From Oscillibacter sp. (GTDB taxonomy: Bacteria > Bacillota > Clostridia > Oscillospirales > Oscillospiraceae), in assembly GCA_022791135.1 (NCBI GenBank), contig JAAVYM010000036.1:1-33601 (forward strand): a stretch of 33,601 nt of DNA. Reading direction: 5' to 3'. Both the position numbers and the translations under genes were made by a program. Numbering within the stretch: the first letter of the stretch is position 1; each line of letters starts with the position of its first letter. Under the pieces are notes generated by a model. The model saw only the letters and a program-made list of their open reading frames with translations. It did no database searches and was not told where the DNA came from. Of this stretch, positions 33,034-33,601 are shown in pieces.

Positions 33034-33141
33034 ATACTAAACGCCGGCAGCTGAACTTTCAAGTGCTCTTTACAAAAATTTTCTGTTTTCTCACATAAGC
33101 CACATACTTTTCAAGCGTTGCTATGAGTTCTGCAAAACGCA

Positions 33142-33435
33142 TCAGGACTTGGAATTTTTCTGGGATTTCAAGTCAAACCGTACCACAGCCAGCAAAATCA
33201 TGCCGCACGAAGCACCGCAGGACAAATCAATTCCACAGGTAACGATGACCAAAACCATACTGATGCCCATGATTCCGATAATGGCGGTCTGGCGGAACAA
33301 ATTTGAAATATTTCTAGCCGTAAGAAAAGCGCCTTCCGTGCAGGCGGTAAAAACAAACCAGATAATGAGCAGGGTTCCGATCATGACAAAAGTCCTGATG
33401 TTGATATTCTTTAGGAAATTTTTGTGTCCACCCAT
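33142..33435 (-). pseudogene. Sugar ABC permease (RbsC/XylH type), 3'-truncated
   Basis: The first 80 residues match the N-terminus of an RbsC-type permease: a hydrophobic helix (FVMIGTLLIIWFVFTACTEG), then FLTARNISNLFRQTAIIGIM and the conserved block as VTCGIDLSCGASCG, in which glycines and a valine of the family have become cysteines. After about residue 80 the match ends abruptly and the frame stops at 33142, about one quarter of normal length. GGAGG precedes the ATG. A dead relic of a second sugar importer, next to the broken GntR gene that may have controlled it. Confidence 0.83.
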
Positions 33436-33483
33436 TACATATCCTCCACCGTATTGTTTCCGTACTGTAAACTAAAATGAAAG

Positions 33484-33513
33484 TTGAAGACCCGCCAGCC
33501 CTTCTGGTACAAT
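33484..33513 (+). promoter_or_regulatory. Predicted promoter of the gene at the window edge
   Basis: TTGAAG (33484-33489), an 18-bp spacer, TACAAT (33508-33513) with an extended-10 TGG, 46 bases before the ATG. Confidence 0.5.
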
Positions 33514-33559
33514 GGTTTCACCACAAATCCAAGTACCTCCCGAAAGGAGACGAGTCTTC

Positions 33560-33601
33560 ATGGAAAAATTATACCAAATAAGGTGCCCGAAATGCAACAA
33601 C
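33560..33601 (+). CDS. Start of a truncated-by-window gene, possible transposase with zinc ribbon
   Basis: Only 14 codons are present: MEKLYQIRCPKCNN. AAAGGAG lies ten bases upstream. The CPKC motif so close to the start suggests a zinc-ribbon N-terminus like that of several IS transposases (ISL3- or IS1595-like), which fits the mobile-element debris next to it. The identity cannot be settled inside the window. Confidence 0.45.
   Translation, partial: MEKLYQIRCPKCNN

Noticed and set aside
1-33601. CRISPR arrays, tRNA and rRNA genes
   Set aside because: No regularly spaced short repeats, cloverleaf-like sequences or rRNA core motifs were seen on either strand.

Overview
The window looks like chromosomal DNA of a high-GC, anaerobic gut Clostridium, most likely Oscillospiraceae (relatives of Flavonifractor, Lawsonibacter, Intestinimonas or Dysosmobacter). 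This rests on Firmicutes-type ribosome binding sites (AAGGAGG), Clostridia-typical families (DUF1540, RsiV-type anti-sigma, YesN-type regulator, RbsABC-type importer, half-size TauE/SafE pair) and strongly GC-biased coding DNA. The genus is inference.

Layout. 0-3.3 kb: housekeeping genes rpmE (L31), a flavin reductase-like protein, hflX, a small XRE regulator and a YigZ/IMPACT protein. 3.3-6.5 kb: macro-domain hydrolase (minus), a MerR/TipAS regulator with a textbook 19-bp-spacer promoter, a HAD phosphatase and an NTF2-like protein. 6.6-9.5 kb: magnesium channel mgtE (minus) diverging from a GH13 alpha-glucan hydrolase. 9.7-16.6 kb: a molybdenum region. A CRP/FNR-type regulator diverges from moaA-moaC-MOSC-moeA-like, followed by modABC and a mogA/moaB-type gene. 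A GTTGT-N4-ACAAC palindrome sits at about -41.5 of the moaA promoter. 16.7-19.5 kb (minus): ECF sigma plus RsiV-like anti-sigma, two half-size sulfite/sulfonate-exporter-type membrane proteins, and a DUF1540 protein.

20.7-30.4 kb is a sugar/polyol (possibly inositol) uptake island: ATPase-permease-binding protein, an AraC regulator, an IolH-like isomerase, and a convergent three-gene operon of YesN-type response regulator, soluble LytS/YesM-type histidine kinase, and a protein that keeps the outline of a double (RbsA-like) ABC ATPase but has lost the visible nucleotide-binding motifs in both halves. This last operon is the best candidate for an undescribed system: a dead transporter ATPase that may couple an importer to a kinase with no membrane or sensor domain of its own.

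30.4-33.6 kb is a decaying mobile/accessory zone: the C-terminal part of a tyrosine recombinase, a broken IS5-type transposase, a frameshifted GntR/FCD regulator, a 3'-truncated sugar permease, and the first codons of another probable transposase at the window edge. Two diverged copies of a ~120-bp structured repeat lie at 19.93 and 30.78 kb, flanking the transport island. No tRNA, rRNA or CRISPR array was seen.
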